Both the position numbers and the translations under genes were made by a program. The notes under the pieces were generated by a model. It was not told the origin of the DNA, made no database searches, and worked only from the letters and a program-made list of their open reading frames with translations. Below are positions 17,673 to 28,573 of a stretch of DNA of 64,000 nucleotides, in pieces. Positions within the stretch are counted from its first letter, which is position 1; every line of letters starts with the position of its first letter. The stretch lies in assembly GCA_964246745.1 (NCBI GenBank), contig CAXTRK010000009.1:33622-97621 (forward strand), in the 5' to 3' direction. This DNA comes from Lichenicoccus sp964246745. GTDB lineage: Bacteria; Pseudomonadota; Alphaproteobacteria; Acetobacterales; Acetobacteraceae.

Positions 17673-19322
17673 ATGCTGCGACTGAACGAGATCATGCTGC
17701 CGCTCGACCATGCGCCGGAAGCGCTGGAACAGGCGGCGTGCGCCAGGCTGGGACTGGATGCCTCCGAGCTGCTGTCGATACGCATCGCCCGGCGCGGCGT
17801 CGACGCGCGCAAGCGCGGCGCGATCCGGCTGGTGTACAGCCTCGATCTGGAGCTTCGCCGCGAGGCGGCGGTGCTGGCCCGCCACGCCGGCTTGCCTACG
17901 CTCGGCCGCACGCCGGACACGCGCTACCGGTTTGTCCCGGCGCCGCCTTGGACCGCGGGGCCGCGGCCGGTGGTGATCGGCGCCGGTCCATGCGGATTGC
18001 TCGCCGCTTTGGTGCTGGCGCAGATGGGGCTGCGGCCGCTGATCCTGGAGCGAGGCCGCGTGGTGCGCAGGCGCACGGTCGACACCTTCGCCTTCTGGCG
18101 GCGCGCCGAATTGTGCGCCCAGAGCAACGTGCAGTTTGGCGAGGGCGGCGCCGGCACGTTCTCCGATGGCAAGCTGTATAGCCAGATCAGCGATCCGAAG
18201 CATTACGGCCGCAAGGTGCTCGACGAGTTCGTCGCCGCCGGCGCGCCGGAGGAGATCCTGGTGGCCGCCAAGCCGCATATCGGCACCTTCCGCCTGGTCA
18301 GCATCGTCGAAGGCCTGCGCCGGACCATCGAGGGGCTGGGCGGCGAGTACCGCTTTGAAAGCCAGGTCACCGCGTTCCATGTTGGCGCCGGCGGTGGCGA
18401 GCGCCGGCGCATCGAGGCGCTCGGCATGCGCGATGGCAGCGTGATCGAGGCACGCCACGTGGTGCTGGCGATCGGCCATAGCGCGCGCGACAGCTTCGCG
18501 AGCCTTGATGCCGCCGGGGTGGCGATGCGCGCCAAGCCGCTCTCGATCGGGGTACGGATCGAGCACCCGCAATCGCTGATCGACCGGGCGCGCTTCGGCG
18601 CGCAGTCAGGGCACAAGCTGCTGGGCGCCGCCGACTACAAGCTGGTGCATCACGCAAGCAACGGCCGCGGCGTCTATAGCTTCTGCATGTGTCCAGGGGG
18701 CACCGTGGTTGCCGCCGCCTCGGAGCCGGGCGGCGTGGTCACCAACGGCATGAGCCAGTATTCCCGTGCCGAGCGCAATGCCAACGCCGGCATCGTGGTC
18801 GGGCTGACGCCGCAGGATTTCCGCGCTTACGCCGGCGAGACGGATCCGGACAGCGCCCTCGCCGGCGTGGCGTTCCAGCGTCACTGGGAGCAGCGCGCCT
18901 TCGAGGCCGGCGGCCGCTCCTACCATGCTCCCGCCCAGCGTGTCGGCGACTTCCTGGCGGGCCGCGCCTCGCACGGGTTGGGCGAGGTGATCCCATCCTA
19001 CACCCCAGGTGTCGTGCCCACGGATCTCGCCGATTGCCTGCCAAGCTATGCCACAGAGGCGATTCGCCAGGCGTTGCCGCAGTTTGACAAGCGCATCCAG
19101 GGATTCGCGCTCGCGGACGCGGTGCTGACCGGAGTCGAGACGCGCACCTCTTCGCCGCTGCGCATTCCGCGCGGCGAGGATGGCCAGAGCCTGAACACCG
19201 CTGGCCTGTTTCCGGCGGGAGAGGGGGCGGGCTACGCCGGTGGCATCCTGTCGGCGGGGGTGGACGGCATCCGTGCCGCGGAAGCCGTGGCGCGGGACGT
19301 GCGGGCGGGCGCCGGTTCGTGA
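17673..19322 (+). CDS. FAD-dependent oxidoreductase of the COG2509 type
   Basis: 549 residues. The first ~95 form a ferredoxin-like N-terminal domain (LLSIRIARRGVDARKRG). Then comes a Rossmann dinucleotide site, VIGAGPCGLLAALVLAQMG, followed by the family signature NVQFGEGGAGTFSDGKL. A C-terminal FAD motif, TAGLFPAGEGAGYAGG, closes the fold. Members are annotated as NAD(P)/FAD-dependent dehydrogenases of unknown substrate. There is no signal peptide, so it is cytoplasmic. It is divergent from the CDF pair (114 bp) and is followed by a 260-bp gap, so it appears monocistronic. Confidence 0.9.
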   Translation: MLRLNEIMLPLDHAPEALEQAACARLGLDASELLSIRIARRGVDARKRGAIRLVYSLDLELRREAAVLARHAGLPTLGRTPDTRYRFVPAPPWTAGPRPVVIGAGPCGLLAALVLAQMGLRPLILERGRVVRRRTVDTFAFWRRAELCAQSNVQFGEGGAGTFSDGKLYSQISDPKHYGRKVLDEFVAAGAPEEILVAAKPHIGTFRLVSIVEGLRRTIEGLGGEYRFESQVTAFHVGAGGGERRRIEALGMRDGSVIEARHVVLAIGHSARDSFASLDAAGVAMRAKPLSIGVRIEHPQSLIDRARFGAQSGHKLLGAADYKLVHHASNGRGVYSFCMCPGGTVVAAASEPGGVVTNGMSQYSRAERNANAGIVVGLTPQDFRAYAGETDPDSALAGVAFQRHWEQRAFEAGGRSYHAPAQRVGDFLAGRASHGLGEVIPSYTPGVVPTDLADCLPSYATEAIRQALPQFDKRIQGFALADAVLTGVETRTSSPLRIPRGEDGQSLNTAGLFPAGEGAGYAGGILSAGVDGIRAAEAVARDVRAGAGS

Positions 19323-19582
19323 CGTGCGCGACACGGTGAGCAATAAATGGTCAGGTCATCACACCCTGGAGCGAATTGGTTAAAAATTCGTTTTGGAAAA
19401 TTTAGAATACGCGACATGGTGAGACATCCAAGTTGCGGGGGTCTGCTATGACGGAAGCGTAAGCCTGGCTCAGTGAGCATGGTTGCCTGGATATGCGGCG
19501 TTGGACCCCGGCAGAATGTGGCGGGCTCCGGCTGCGCTTTTCAAACGTTTCCTCAAGCATTGGGAGCATGGGAGCAGTGAAG
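19323..19582. promoter_or_regulatory. AT-rich gap upstream of the S53 peptidase gene
   Basis: 260 bp without a supported gene. A short inverted repeat CGAATT/AATTCG followed by TTTT lies at 19372-19394 and could be a weak terminator for the oxidoreductase gene. TTTAGAAT at 19401-19408 could serve as a -10 element for the peptidase. Both are tentative. Confidence 0.35.
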
Positions 19583-21742
19583 ATGTCTGTCGGATGGACG
19601 TGTCGGCGCGCAGCCCTCGGCGGCGTGGCGTTAGGGTGTCTCATGGAGGCTGGACAGGCGGTCGCCGCCGTTCCCGCGGCGCCCATGATCAAGGCGCCGA
19701 TCTCGGATACCAGTATCATCAGCCTGCCGGCTTCCATGCCGGCGGCGATTGCCTCCAGCACGGATCAGGGCGCGCTCGCGAGCGGCCAGGTCTATCCGCA
19801 CATGCAAGTCGCCCTGCGGCGGCCGGCGGCACGCCAGGCGGCGCTTGATGCGCTGGTCAAGGCGCAGGTCACGCCAGGCTCGCCGAGCTTCCATCAGTGG
19901 CTGACGCCGGCAACCTTGCGCAGCGACTACGGACCGGCGGACAGCGACATCGCGACCACGGTGTCCTGGCTGCAGTCGCATGGCTTTGCCGTCAACAGCG
20001 TCTCGCCAACGGGTGTGGCGATCGACGTCTCTGGCAGCACCGCCGATGTCGCCGCCGCGTTCCATACACAGCTTCACGCCTATATGCGCAATGGCCTCGC
20101 CCATATCGGACCATCCACCGCGCCCTCGATTCCGGCGGCGTTGGCGCCGCTGGTCTCCGGGGTCACGATGAGCAACTTCTTCCCACGCCCGCTCGTCACC
20201 CATGCGCCGCCGCTCTCCACGGCCAAGCTCAACGCCACCACGATCTCCCATACCGGAACGAGCTATACGGCGACGGTGCAAGGCACCACGTACTATGCCG
20301 TGACGCCGTCCGATTTCGCCACCATCTATGACGAGAACGAGGCGTTCAGCGGCGCGCCGGCGGTCGGCACAAAGATCACCGGCCTGGGCCAGACCGTGGT
20401 GGTCGCCGAGCAGACCGACATCCAGGCGGCGGACTGGAACAGCTTCCGCTCGACCTTCGGCCTCACCGGCTACAAGGGGACGCTGAGCTTCAGCCATCCC
20501 GGCGGTTGCGCCGATCCCGGCATGACCGCGGATGAGAGCGAGGCGGCGCTCGACGCGGAATGGTCCAGCGCCACCGCGCCTGACGCGAACATCATCGAGG
20601 CCTCGTGCGCGGGCACGCAGACCACGTTCGGCGTGATGACCACGCTGCAAAACCTGGTCGAGCTCGGCACGCCGGCGGCGGCGATCTCGATCTCCTACGG
20701 CGGCTGCGAGCAAGGCAACGGGGTCACCTTCCTGCAGATGTGGGAAAACCTGATCGAGGAGGGCGCGTCCGAAGGCATTTCCATCTTCGTCTCTTCGGGC
20801 GACGGCTCGGTCGCGGGATGCGACAACGACAACACCGCCGTGATCGCCAGGGGTGGTCTCGCGGTGAACGGGCTGGCGTCCAATCCGTATGACACCGCGG
20901 TCGGCGGCACCGACTTCTACGACACGGCGCTCGGCCAGAACAGCAAGTACTGGGCGGCGAAGAACAGTGCCTCCGGCGGTTCGGCGCTGTCCTATATCCC
21001 GGAGATCCCCTGGAGCAACACCTGCTCAAGCCCGATCATCGACACCTATTTCGGCTCGGGCGGCGCAATCAAGAGCTGCAACAATCCTCCGGCGAAATTC
21101 ACCGATCAGGGCATTGTCGGCGGCGGCGGCGGTCAGAGCCTGCTCTACGCCAAGCCTGACTGGCAGTCTCCATCGATCCCCGGAGTTCCGAACGACGGCG
21201 TTCGTGACCTGCCGGATATTTCCCTGTTCGCGGCAAACGGCATCTGGAACCACTTTTACCTGTACTGCATGTCGGATGCGAAAGAGGGTGGCGTTCCTTG
21301 CAACTACACCAACGCCACTGACTTCTTCGGCTCGGCCGCCGGCGGCACCTCGTTCGCCGCACCGGACTTCGCCGGCATCACCGCTCTGATCGCGCAGTAC
21401 AACGGCTTCCGTGTCGGCAATATCGCACCCCGCCTCTACCAACTCGCGGCGTTGCAGTATGGCAATACGGTGCTGACGAAGTCGTGCAACTCCACCAATG
21501 GAAACAAGATTTCACGAGCCTGCGTGTTCAACGACGTGACTGTGGGCGACAACAGCGTGCCATGCGCCGCCGGCACGCCGGACTGCTTCACCAACGCCAA
21601 TTCGACCAAGGGCATCGGCGTGCTGTCGGTGACACTGAACAAGCTCACAGCGGCGTTTCCCGCAACGACCGCTTATGACCTGGCGACCGGACTTGGCACT
21701 GTGAACGTGACCAACCTGATTGTGAACTATCCACTCTACTGA
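19583..21742 (+). CDS. Secreted S53 family (sedolisin/kumamolisin-like) acid peptidase
   Basis: 719 residues from ATG 19583, chosen because GGAG lies 8 bp upstream and a clean signal peptide follows (two Arg, a hydrophobic core, then QAVAA). A pro-kumamolisin activation domain covers roughly residues 50-210 (SFHQWLTPATL). The catalytic domain has Glu320 and Asp324 in ESEAALDAEW, Asp407 in SSGDGS, and nucleophile Ser590 in GGTSFAAPDFAG. This is the Glu/Asp-Ser arrangement of sedolisins, with a C-terminal Asp/Gly-rich part expected to bind calcium (ATGLGTVNVTN). Such enzymes are secreted, self-processed and active at low pH, consistent with an acid-tolerant host. The 3' end faces a strong terminator. 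Confidence 0.93.
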   Translation: MSVGWTCRRAALGGVALGCLMEAGQAVAAVPAAPMIKAPISDTSIISLPASMPAAIASSTDQGALASGQVYPHMQVALRRPAARQAALDALVKAQVTPGSPSFHQWLTPATLRSDYGPADSDIATTVSWLQSHGFAVNSVSPTGVAIDVSGSTADVAAAFHTQLHAYMRNGLAHIGPSTAPSIPAALAPLVSGVTMSNFFPRPLVTHAPPLSTAKLNATTISHTGTSYTATVQGTTYYAVTPSDFATIYDENEAFSGAPAVGTKITGLGQTVVVAEQTDIQAADWNSFRSTFGLTGYKGTLSFSHPGGCADPGMTADESEAALDAEWSSATAPDANIIEASCAGTQTTFGVMTTLQNLVELGTPAAAISISYGGCEQGNGVTFLQMWENLIEEGASEGISIFVSSGDGSVAGCDNDNTAVIARGGLAVNGLASNPYDTAVGGTDFYDTALGQNSKYWAAKNSASGGSALSYIPEIPWSNTCSSPIIDTYFGSGGAIKSCNNPPAKFTDQGIVGGGGGQSLLYAKPDWQSPSIPGVPNDGVRDLPDISLFAANGIWNHFYLYCMSDAKEGGVPCNYTNATDFFGSAAGGTSFAAPDFAGITALIAQYNGFRVGNIAPRLYQLAALQYGNTVLTKSCNSTNGNKISRACVFNDVTVGDNSVPCAAGTPDCFTNANSTKGIGVLSVTLNKLTAAFPATTAYDLATGLGTVNVTNLIVNYPLY

Positions 21743-21764
21743 CGCGCCACTCTATTGACGTGGC

Positions 21765-21805
21765 CGGGGATGGGTCCGCTTCGGCGGCCCATCCCCGATG
21801 CTTTT
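21765..21805. terminator. UUCG-capped intrinsic terminator between convergent genes
   Basis: CGGGGATGGG-T-CCGC, loop TTCG, GCGG-CCCATCCCCG: a 14-bp stem with one bulged T, followed on the plus strand by ATGCTTTT. It lies 22 bp after the S53 peptidase stop and ends at the SDR stop on the other strand, so it may serve both directions. Confidence 0.85.
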
Positions 21806-22477
21806 AGTCCTCCTCCCCGGGGAGACACAGCAGGACGATCGCCTTCGAGATATCTTCCGGCCGAGGCAGTCGTGATGCGTCTTCCCCCGGCATCGCTTGA
21901 GCGCGCATCCGGGTGGCGACCGCTCCCGGGTCGAACAGCGCGATGCGCAGCCGCGCATGCGCGGACATCTCGTCCGCCCAGCTCAGCACCAGGTTTTCCA
22001 TCGCCGCCTTGCCCGCGCCGAGCATGCCCCAGAACGCGGCGGGCCGGCGCGCATGATGATCGGTCAGGAACACCGCGCGTCCCGCAGGCGATGCCCGGAG
22101 CAGTGGCGCCGTCGTTCGGATCAGCCGCCACGAGGCGGTGACGTTGACCGACAGACTGCGCTCCCAGTCGCGCTCCGCGCCGTGCGGCACGGGGGTCAGT
22201 GCGCCGAGGTCGGCGGCGGCGTGCACCAGGATGTCGAGCCGTCCGAAGCGGTGTGCGAGCGAGGGTCCGACCCTGTCGATCGCGCCGCCGTCGCGCAGAT
22301 CGAGCGGCAGCAGCGTGGCGCGGCCCTCCATCAGGTCATCGGTTTCCGCAAGGCCGCCCTGACTGCGCGCCGTGAGCACGCAATGAATGCCGTGCCTGGC
22401 CAATCCGACGGCAACGGCTCGTCCGATCCCCCGACTTGCACCGGTAATGAGCGCGATCCTGGGTGAGGGTTGGGCCG

Positions 22478-22481
<4 letters not shown>
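21804..22481 (-). CDS. Short-chain dehydrogenase/reductase-like protein lacking the catalytic Ser/Tyr
   Basis: 225 residues with an SDR Rossmann fold: TGASRGIG cofactor loop at 13-20, LDILVHAAADLG for the usual NNAG strand, and Asn113 in SVNVTASW. The active site is altered. Lys158 is kept (GAGKAAMENL) but the position four before it is Leu154 instead of Tyr, and the catalytic Ser region reads FLTDHHA. It therefore may not reduce a carbonyl and could instead bind a nucleotide or act as a scaffold. TTG start at 22481 overlaps the purF stop by 4 bp, so it is translationally coupled to purF. An SDR after purF is a familiar arrangement in alphaproteobacteria; function unknown. Confidence 0.85.
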
Positions 22482-23959
<1,478 letters not shown>

Positions 23960-23961
23960 GG

Positions 23962-24492
23962 TCAGAAGCTTTCCTGGCTGGGCCCGGCCGGGAGGGCCGG
24001 ACGCCAGCGTGGCGGCGCCTGGGCGAGGGCAAGATGCGCGCCCGCATGCAGATAGGGCAGCGCGCGCGCCTGGCGGATCGGACCGGGCCAGCTTGCGGGC
24101 GGCAGCACGAAGGCCAGCGCGATATAGGTCAGCACCAGTAGCACCGCGCCACGCGCCAAGCCGAAAACAGCGCCAAGAATGCGGTCGAGGCCGCCGAGCA
24201 GGGACAGGCGCACTGGCCGACTGAGCAGTCCCGCGATCAGCGACAAGACGATCAGGATGGCCACGAACAGCACGGTGAAGCAGACGACCTCGTTGATCAG
24301 CGGGTCCTGTATCCAGGATTGCGTCACCGGCGCCAGCATCAAAGACAGACGGGTCGCCAGGATCGCGGCGGCGATCCAGGCGGCAAGCCCGAGCAGCTCG
24401 CGCGCGAAGCCGCGCAGGAAGCCGGCCAGCGCTGACAAGGCGACAACCGCGAGCATCAGCGCATCAACCCAGTTCATCACCTTCGCCATCAT
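23962..24492 (-). CDS. cvpA: CvpA family membrane protein
   Basis: 176 residues with four hydrophobic segments. The N-terminal NWVDALMLAVVALSALAGFLRGFARELLG pattern (seen in pieces: NWVDA, GFLRGFARE) and LDRILGAVFGLARG match CvpA. The family was named for colicin V production and is repeatedly found directly upstream of purF, as here (2-bp gap). Its biochemical role is unsettled; envelope homeostasis has been proposed. ATG 24492 is used, with a second ATG immediately after it. A perfect 16-bp tandem repeat lies 37 bp upstream of the start. Confidence 0.9.
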   Translation of the reverse strand: MMAKVMNWVDALMLAVVALSALAGFLRGFARELLGLAAWIAAAILATRLSLMLAPVTQSWIQDPLINEVVCFTVLFVAILIVLSLIAGLLSRPVRLSLLGGLDRILGAVFGLARGAVLLVLTYIALAFVLPPASWPGPIRQARALPYLHAGAHLALAQAPPRWRPALPAGPSQESF

Positions 24493-24528
24493 TGCCGATG
24501 TCTGGGTATATCGTTTGCGGCGGCCTGT

Positions 24529-24560
24529 CGCGCCAGTGGTTTGGCGCGCCAGTGGTTTGG
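24529..24560. repeat. 16-bp perfect tandem repeat (x2) upstream of cvpA
   Basis: CGCGCCAGTGGTTTGG occurs twice head to tail, with a GGCGCGCC palindrome at the junction. It lies between the 24565-24912 gene and cvpA, where the cvpA-purF promoter would be if the operon starts here. Confidence 0.8.
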
Positions 24561-24564
24561 AGCG

Positions 24565-24912
24565 TTACGGCAGCTTGGTGCTATCGACGCGCCAGGGTCT
24601 GGCCTGGCGCCGTCCGGGCTTGCCCTGCCGGCCTGCCATGTCGTGCAGCAAGGCGCTGAGACGCTCGCGTTTATGCAGCTCCATCCAGATTTCCTCCGGA
24701 TCGATCTCGGCTGCGGCCCATAGCAGCGTGAGCGATGCCAGCAGCGTGCAGGAGCCCGCTTGCAGCGCCGGAGTGTCCATCAGCGCGGCGGCGGCGACGC
24801 AGCCGAGTGCGGCGCGTCCGGCTTCGCGGGCGAGCTGATGCTGTCCGGGCGGGATGGCGAGGTCGCGCGCGGCCGCCTCGCGCAAGGCTTGCTGCCATAG
24901 ATCGGCGAACAC
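24565..24912 (-). CDS. Small helical protein, possibly HisE/MazG-like
   Basis: 115 residues, mostly helical, no signal peptide. The central part AALMDTPALQAGSCTLLASLTLLWAAAEIDPEEIWMELHKRE has the length and spacing of the phosphoribosyl-ATP pyrophosphatase/MazG helical core (an acidic IDPEEIW segment), but the metal-binding ExxE motif of active enzymes is not evident. It lies 16 bp downstream of metH on the same strand and is probably the last gene of that unit. No firm function is assigned. The C-terminus is basic and Arg/Lys-rich. Confidence 0.6.
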   Translation of the reverse strand: MFADLWQQALREAAARDLAIPPGQHQLAREAGRAALGCVAAAALMDTPALQAGSCTLLASLTLLWAAAEIDPEEIWMELHKRERLSALLHDMAGRQGKPGRRQARPWRVDSTKLP

Positions 24913-24928
24913 CGCCTCGATGACCGGG

Positions 24929-27900
24929 CTAGACAGTAAAGTACTTCGCGTGGGGGTTGAGGATCACCAGGGCGCTGGTGGATTGCTCGGGATGGAGCTG
25001 GTAGCCGTCTGAGAGGGTGATGCCGATGCGCTCGGCCCCAAGCAATGAGAGCAGCGGCACCTGGTCCTCGAGACGCGGCACCGCCGGATAGCCGAACGAG
25101 TAGCGCGAGCCGCGATACCCCTGGCTCAGCAGCTTGTCCATGTCACGCTCGTCCTCTCGCGCGAAGCCGAGCTCGGCGCGTAGGCGCTTGTGCGTGTATT
25201 CGGCCATGGCCTCTGCCATCTCCACCGACAGGCCGTGCAGATACAGATAGTCCTGGTAGCGGTTGGCCTCGAACCAGGCGCGGGCGACGTCGGAGGCTTG
25301 CTGGCCGACGGTCACGACTTGGAGGCCGATCACGTCGCGGCTGTTGTCATCGACGTCGCGCACGAAGTCGGCGACACAGGCGCCGTCCTCGCGCGGCTGG
25401 CGCGGCAGGGTGAAGCGCGCGGCTTCGGTGCTGCCGTCCGGCTCGAACAGGATCAGGTCATTGCCCTGGCCAGCGGCCTTCCAGTAGCCGTAGATCGCCT
25501 GCGGGTGGAGGATGCTGTCCTGCTTGCACAGCGCGAGCATGCGCCGCAGCACCGGGCGCAGCTCCTGCTTGGCCCAGCCGAGGAAATCATCAAGCGAGCG
25601 TCCCTGTTTCCTGAAGCCCCATTGGAATTGATAGAGGCTGCGCTCGTTGAGGAAGGGCAGCACCGCCTCCGGCGTCGCCTCGATGGTGCGGGCGCCCCAG
25701 AAGGGCGGTGCGGCCGGCTCGAGAGCCTGGTTGACACGGCGGCGTCGTGCTTGCGCCGCCAGGATGTCGACCGGCTGGAAGCCGCGTGCCTCGGCCTGTT
25801 CCGGCGCGCGCTTCCTCGCGCGGGCCTTGCCCTTGCGTCGTGATTGCAGGGCGCTGAGATAGTCGTCGAAGCCGCCGCTCGCGACCTTGTCCATCAGGCC
25901 GAGACCGTCGAAGGCGTCGCGCGCATAGGCGACGCGGCCGGAGGCGTATGCCGCCACGCACTCCTCCTCGACATAGTTGCGAGTGAGTGCGGCACCTCCC
26001 AGCAGCACCGGGATCTGCAATCCCTGCCGCGACATCTCCTCCAGGTTCTCGCGCATCACCACGGTGGATTTGACCAGCAGGCCGGACATGCCGATGGCCT
26101 GGGCGCGCTTGTCGTGAGCGGCGGCGATCATGTCGGCGAGCGGCACCTTGATGCCGAGATTGACCACGCGGTAGCCGTTGTTGGTGAGAATGATGTCGAC
26201 CAGGTTCTTGCCGATGTCGTGCACGTCGCCCTTGACGGTGGCGAGCACGATGGTGCCTCGCGTCTCGCCCTCGAGCCGCTCCATGTGCGGCTCGAGATGG
26301 GCGACGGCGGCCTTCATCGTCTCGGCCGATTGCAGCACGAAGGGGAGCTGCATCTTGCCGGCGCCGAACAGCTCGCCGACCGTCTTCATGCCGTCGAGCA
26401 GGATGGTGTTGATGATGTCGAGCGGCTTGTGGCTGGTCATGGCGAGATCCAGCTCGGCCTCCAGCCCCTTGCGGTCGCCATCAACGATGCGGTCGCGCAG
26501 CCGCTCCTCGACGGTCTCCGCCTTCTGCTTTTTGGTGGCTTCGGAGGCCTTGCGGTCGGCGAAGAGTTCGAGCAGGCGCTGCAGCGGATCGTAGCCCTCG
26601 CGCCGGCGATCAAAGATCAGGTCCTCGGCGACCGCGATCTCCTCTGGGGCGAGCAGGTGCAGCGGCCGGATTTTTGACACGTGCACGATGGCGCCTGACA
26701 TGCCGGCGCGCACGGCATGGTCGAGGAACACCGAGTTCAGCACGGCGCGCGCCGCCGGGTTGAGGCCGAAGGAGATGTTGGACAGACCGAGGATGATCTG
26801 GATGTCCGGGAAGCGCTCACGGATCAGCCGTATGCCCTCCAACGTCCACTGGCCGAGCTTGCGGTCGTCCTCGACTCCGGTGGCGACGGTAAAGGTCAGC
26901 GGATCGATCAGCAGGTCGGAGTGCGGCAAGCCATGCGTGTCGCAGGCGAACGCCACCAGGCGTTCGGCGATGGCGAGCTTGGCCTCGGGCGTCTTGGCCA
27001 TGCCGGTCTCGTCGATGGTCAGCGCGATCACCGCCGTGCCGAACTTGCGTGCGAGCGCGAGCCGGTCGGCGGCGTGGCCCTCGCCATCCTCGAAATTGAT
27101 CGAGTTGATGATCGGCTTGCCGCCATGCAGCTTGAGTGCGGCCTCGATCACCGGGGTCTCGGTGGAGTCGATCACCAGCGGCGCGTTCACCGAGGAGGTG
27201 AAGCGTCGGATCACCTCGTTCATCTCGGCGGTCTCGTCGCGTCCGACGAACGCGGTGCAGACATCGAGGCTGTTGCTGCCTTCCGCGACCTGCTCGCGCC
27301 CGACGGACACCGCCGCGTCCCAGTCGCCCGCCTCCTGCAGCTCACGCCACTTCTTCGAGCCGTTGGCGTTGCAGCGCTCGCCGATGGAGAAGTAGCTGTT
27401 CTCCTGTCTGAGCGGCACCTGGCTGTAGAGGCTTGCGACCGAAGGGACCCACACCGGCTTGCGGGCGGCCGGCGCCGGCCGCAGGCGGCTGCCCGCGCGT
27501 CCGCGCAGCATCGCGTCCAGCGCCTCTATATGAGGAGTGGAGGTGCCGCAGCAGCCGCCGACCAGGTTCAATCCGTCCTCGACGATGAAGCGTTCGATCC
27601 AGGAGGCCATCTCGGCGGCGCCGAGCGGATAGTGGGTCAAGCCATCGACCAGCTCGGGCAGGCCGGCATTGGGCTGCACCGAGAGCAGGCCCGGCCAGTT
27701 GGCCGCCAGCCAGCGAACGTGCTCGGCCATCTCCTGCGGGCCGGTGGCGCAGTTGAGGCCCAGCAGCGGCACGTCGAGCGCGTGGATGGTGGTGGCGGCC
27801 GCCGCGATGTCCGGGCCGACCAGCAGGGTGCCGGTGGTCTCGACCGTGACCTGCACGAAGATCGGTGTATCGGTTCCAGCCTCGGCTCGGGCGAGCTTGG

Positions 27901-28420
27901 CGCCATTGACCGCGGCCTTGATCTGCAGTGTGTCCTGGCAGGTCTCGATCAGCAGAGCATCGACGCCGCCCGCGATCAGGCCGCGGCTCTGCTCAGCCAG
28001 CGCCGCTTCGAGCGGATCGTAGGCGACGTTGCCGAGCGAGGGCAGCTTGGTGCCGGGTCCGATCGAGCCCACGACAAAGCGGTGGCGGCCGTCCGAGAAG
28101 CTGTCCGCGGCCTCGCGGGCGAGTTCGGCGGCGATGCGGTTGATTTCCAGTGTGCGGTCGGCCAGATCGAACTCGGCCAGGGTGATCGGCGAGCCGCCGA
28201 AGCTGTTGGTCTCGACCATGTCGGCGCCGGCCTCGAAGTAGCCGCGATGGATCTCGCGCACCAGCTCCGGACGGGACAGGTTGAGCACCTCGGTGCAGTT
28301 CTCGCGGCCCCAGTAATCCGCCTCGACATCCAGGGTCAGCATCTGTACGCGCGAGCCCATGCCGCCGTCGCACAGCAGCACCTGATCGCGAAGCGCATCG
28401 AGGAGATGGGGTCGTGTCAT
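24929..28420 (-). CDS. metH: Cobalamin-dependent methionine synthase
   Basis: 1163 residues from ATG 28420 (MTRPHLLDALRDQVLLCDGGMGS); longer upstream starts add non-homologous sequence. Four modules are visible in order: a homocysteine-binding barrel with zinc ligands (LLGLNCATGP, GGCCGTSTPHI); a pterin-binding barrel (GERCNANGSKKW, LLIDPLTFTV); a cobalamin domain with the lower-axial-ligand motif DVHDIGKN; and a SAM-binding activation domain near the C-terminus (AEYTHKRLRAELG, GYRGSRYSFGYPA). It transfers a methyl group from 5-methyl-THF through B12 to homocysteine. The methyl donor is made by MetF, encoded at 57.6 kb. The leader (28421-28573) was inspected for SAM, SAH and cobalamin riboswitches; none was recognised. 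Confidence 0.97.
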   Translation of the reverse strand: MTRPHLLDALRDQVLLCDGGMGSRVQMLTLDVEADYWGRENCTEVLNLSRPELVREIHRGYFEAGADMVETNSFGGSPITLAEFDLADRTLEINRIAAELAREAADSFSDGRHRFVVGSIGPGTKLPSLGNVAYDPLEAALAEQSRGLIAGGVDALLIETCQDTLQIKAAVNGAKLARAEAGTDTPIFVQVTVETTGTLLVGPDIAAAATTIHALDVPLLGLNCATGPQEMAEHVRWLAANWPGLLSVQPNAGLPELVDGLTHYPLGAAEMASWIERFIVEDGLNLVGGCCGTSTPHIEALDAMLRGRAGSRLRPAPAARKPVWVPSVASLYSQVPLRQENSYFSIGERCNANGSKKWRELQEAGDWDAAVSVGREQVAEGSNSLDVCTAFVGRDETAEMNEVIRRFTSSVNAPLVIDSTETPVIEAALKLHGGKPIINSINFEDGEGHAADRLALARKFGTAVIALTIDETGMAKTPEAKLAIAERLVAFACDTHGLPHSDLLIDPLTFTVATGVEDDRKLGQWTLEGIRLIRERFPDIQIILGLSNISFGLNPAARAVLNSVFLDHAVRAGMSGAIVHVSKIRPLHLLAPEEIAVAEDLIFDRRREGYDPLQRLLELFADRKASEATKKQKAETVEERLRDRIVDGDRKGLEAELDLAMTSHKPLDIINTILLDGMKTVGELFGAGKMQLPFVLQSAETMKAAVAHLEPHMERLEGETRGTIVLATVKGDVHDIGKNLVDIILTNNGYRVVNLGIKVPLADMIAAAHDKRAQAIGMSGLLVKSTVVMRENLEEMSRQGLQIPVLLGGAALTRNYVEEECVAAYASGRVAYARDAFDGLGLMDKVASGGFDDYLSALQSRRKGKARARKRAPEQAEARGFQPVDILAAQARRRRVNQALEPAAPPFWGARTIEATPEAVLPFLNERSLYQFQWGFRKQGRSLDDFLGWAKQELRPVLRRMLALCKQDSILHPQAIYGYWKAAGQGNDLILFEPDGSTEAARFTLPRQPREDGACVADFVRDVDDNSRDVIGLQVVTVGQQASDVARAWFEANRYQDYLYLHGLSVEMAEAMAEYTHKRLRAELGFAREDERDMDKLLSQGYRGSRYSFGYPAVPRLEDQVPLLSLLGAERIGITLSDGYQLHPEQSTSALVILNPHAKYFTV

Positions 28421-28573
28421 CGTGGCTGCTGTCTTTCGATGCCTGAGCGGGCAGCCATATGTGTGTTCAGGCCGCGAGGCGTCCAGCATAGCCCATCGGC
28501 ATCAAGGCCGCGATGTTTGTCGAGAATTCGCCGTGCAATTTATAGGCCAAAGCCGACACACGGAAGGGAAGCC

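Noticed and set aside
26717..28573. Long N-terminal extension of the FG-GAP protein
   Set aside because: The extension runs antisense to metH; the real start with ribosome-binding site and signal peptide is at 28574.
28421..28573. Possible SAM, SAH or cobalamin riboswitch upstream of metH
   Set aside because: The leader is short and I could not match the conserved cores of these riboswitches. A covariance-model search would decide.
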